Source of the DNA: Actinomycetes bacterium | Lineage (GTDB): Bacteria > Actinomycetota > Thermoleophilia > RBG-16-64-13 | DNA length: 6,514 nucleotides | Direction of reading: 5' to 3' | Assembly: GCA_021815245.1 (NCBI GenBank) | Contig: JAKAHF010000145.1 | Location: 1 to 6,514 of the forward strand | Shown here: one piece after another, positions 5,837-6,514 of the stretch | Numbering within the stretch: the stretch's first letter is position 1 | Layout: each line of letters begins with the position of its first letter | The notes under the pieces: generated by a model | Seen by the model: only the letters and a program-made list of their open reading frames with translations | Databases searched by the model: none | What the model was told of the DNA's origin: nothing | Made by a program: the position numbers and the translations under genes

Positions 5837-6514
5837 ATGAAAAGATTGTTTCCCGTCTTCCTGGCTATCATGCTGCTGAGTGGTCTGATACTTGCGGGCT
5901 GCGGAAGCGACACAACGACGAACACCACTGCGGCGGTTACGACCACAGCAGGGGGCGCGACGGATACCACGGCAGGGGGCGCGACGGACACCACCGCGGC
6001 GGCCACGACGGATACCACCGCCAAGGGAGAGACGTACTATCTGAGGTGGGCGCAGTTCGCGACCGCGACCCTCGAAGACAGCGCACCACAGATCAAGATG
6101 GTTGAGAACGTCTTCAACAGGACCAATGGCCGCTGTAAGATCGAGTTGTTCTGGAGCGACTCGCTCGTTCCGATGTTCGAGGCGCTTGACGCAGTGAGGT
6201 TGGGCTCCGCCGAGATGGCCAGCTTCCCCTTTGGCCCCTTCGGCGGCATGGATGCCCGGTTCGCGTCCTCGGAAATGCCGCTCTACTACAACACCATAGA
6301 AGCGCAGGTCGAGGCGCAGTCGGCCCTGATGCCGTCATACAGCGGCGTGTTCGAAGAAAAGTTCAACCAGAAGGCCCTTCAGGTGCGGTCGATCCTTCCG
6401 CTCAATATCGGGAGCGTGAAGAAGCCCATCAAGACTCTGGCCGACTGGAACAAGGTTCTGACCCAGACGATCTCTCCCGCCGTAACCGCGATCGTCGAGA
6501 AGCTGGGCGGTGTC
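5837..6514 (+). CDS. dctP: TRAP transporter substrate-binding lipoprotein, DctP family (3'-truncated)
   Basis: The first 226 codons of a solute-binding protein, open to the window end. MKR plus a hydrophobic stretch leads to the lipobox L19-A20-G21-C22, so the mature protein would be lipid-anchored at C22 outside the membrane. Residues 23-64 are a low-complexity Thr/Ala/Gly linker that includes an 8-residue tandem repeat. The binding domain begins near Y67 (YYLRWAQFA). It shows DctP-like features: a GRCKIELFW strand, LDAVRLGSAEMASF, and VKKPIKTLADW followed by an LGG motif near the edge. The usual K-x-R-V sequence expected after the LADW segment is not seen. Family members bind organic acids for import by DctQ/DctM membrane subunits, expected just downstream but outside the window. 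The ligand is unknown; context suggests the substrate of the upstream catabolic genes. Lipid anchoring fits a monoderm host. Confidence 0.85.
   Translation, partial: MKRLFPVFLAIMLLSGLILAGCGSDTTTNTTAAVTTTAGGATDTTAGGATDTTAAATTDTTAKGETYYLRWAQFATATLEDSAPQIKMVENVFNRTNGRCKIELFWSDSLVPMFEALDAVRLGSAEMASFPFGPFGGMDARFASSEMPLYYNTIEAQVEAQSALMPSYSGVFEEKFNQKALQVRSILPLNIGSVKKPIKTLADWNKVLTQTISPAVTAIVEKLGGV
5948..6019 (+). repeat. 24-bp in-frame tandem repeat in the DctP linker
   Basis: Two nearly identical 24-bp units (5948-5971 and 5972-5995) each encode AGGATDTT. A third, diverged unit at 5996-6019 encodes AAATTDTT. The units are codon-aligned, so gain or loss of a copy would keep the frame and only change tether length between the lipid anchor and the binding domain. 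Confidence 0.85.

Overview
The window is GC-rich and tightly packed. Five protein-coding genes all lie on the + strand, and no RNA gene, mobile element or CRISPR array is visible. The first gene is cut by the left edge and the last by the right edge.

Layout: (1) 3-1304, the C-terminal part of a GlcD-like FAD-linked oxidase; (2) 1307-2095, a classical short-chain dehydrogenase (SDR); (3) 2109-3494, an MmgE/PrpD-family protein; (4) 3540-5708, a membrane-bound iron-sulfur oxidoreductase with a NarI-like cytochrome b domain, two 4Fe-4S clusters and two CCG (HdrD/GlcF-type) domains; (5) 5837 to the window end, the N-terminal part of a TRAP-transporter substrate-binding lipoprotein (DctP family). 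Genes 1-4 are separated by 2, 13 and 45 bp, each with its own Shine-Dalgarno sequence, so they probably form one operon. Gene 5 follows a 128-bp gap holding an inverted repeat and may be transcribed separately.

Inferred role: this looks like a catabolic cluster for an organic, perhaps hydroxylated, carboxylic acid. TRAP uptake would bring the acid in. The SDR and the FAD enzyme would oxidise alcohol or hydroxy-acid groups. The MmgE/PrpD protein would hydrate, dehydrate, epimerise or decarboxylate a carboxylate intermediate. The membrane Fe-S protein would pass electrons to (mena)quinone. The substrate cannot be read from the sequence. No acyl-CoA ligase, acyl-CoA dehydrogenase or EtfAB is inside the window.

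Organism: the GC content, the Fe-S quinone reductase of a type common in anaerobes, and a lipoprotein-anchored DctP with a Thr/Ala/Gly-rich linker suggest an anaerobic or facultative monoderm-type bacterium. An uncultured Actinomycetota (Coriobacteriia-like) or Chloroflexota lineage would fit. This is a low-confidence inference from style, not from a marker gene.

Most worth a second look: the possible pairing of the GlcD-like flavoprotein with the EMO-like membrane protein; apparent active-site substitutions in the MmgE/PrpD protein; an orphan Shine-Dalgarno sequence at the end of gene 4; and the missing arginine motif plus in-frame repeat linker of the DctP protein.
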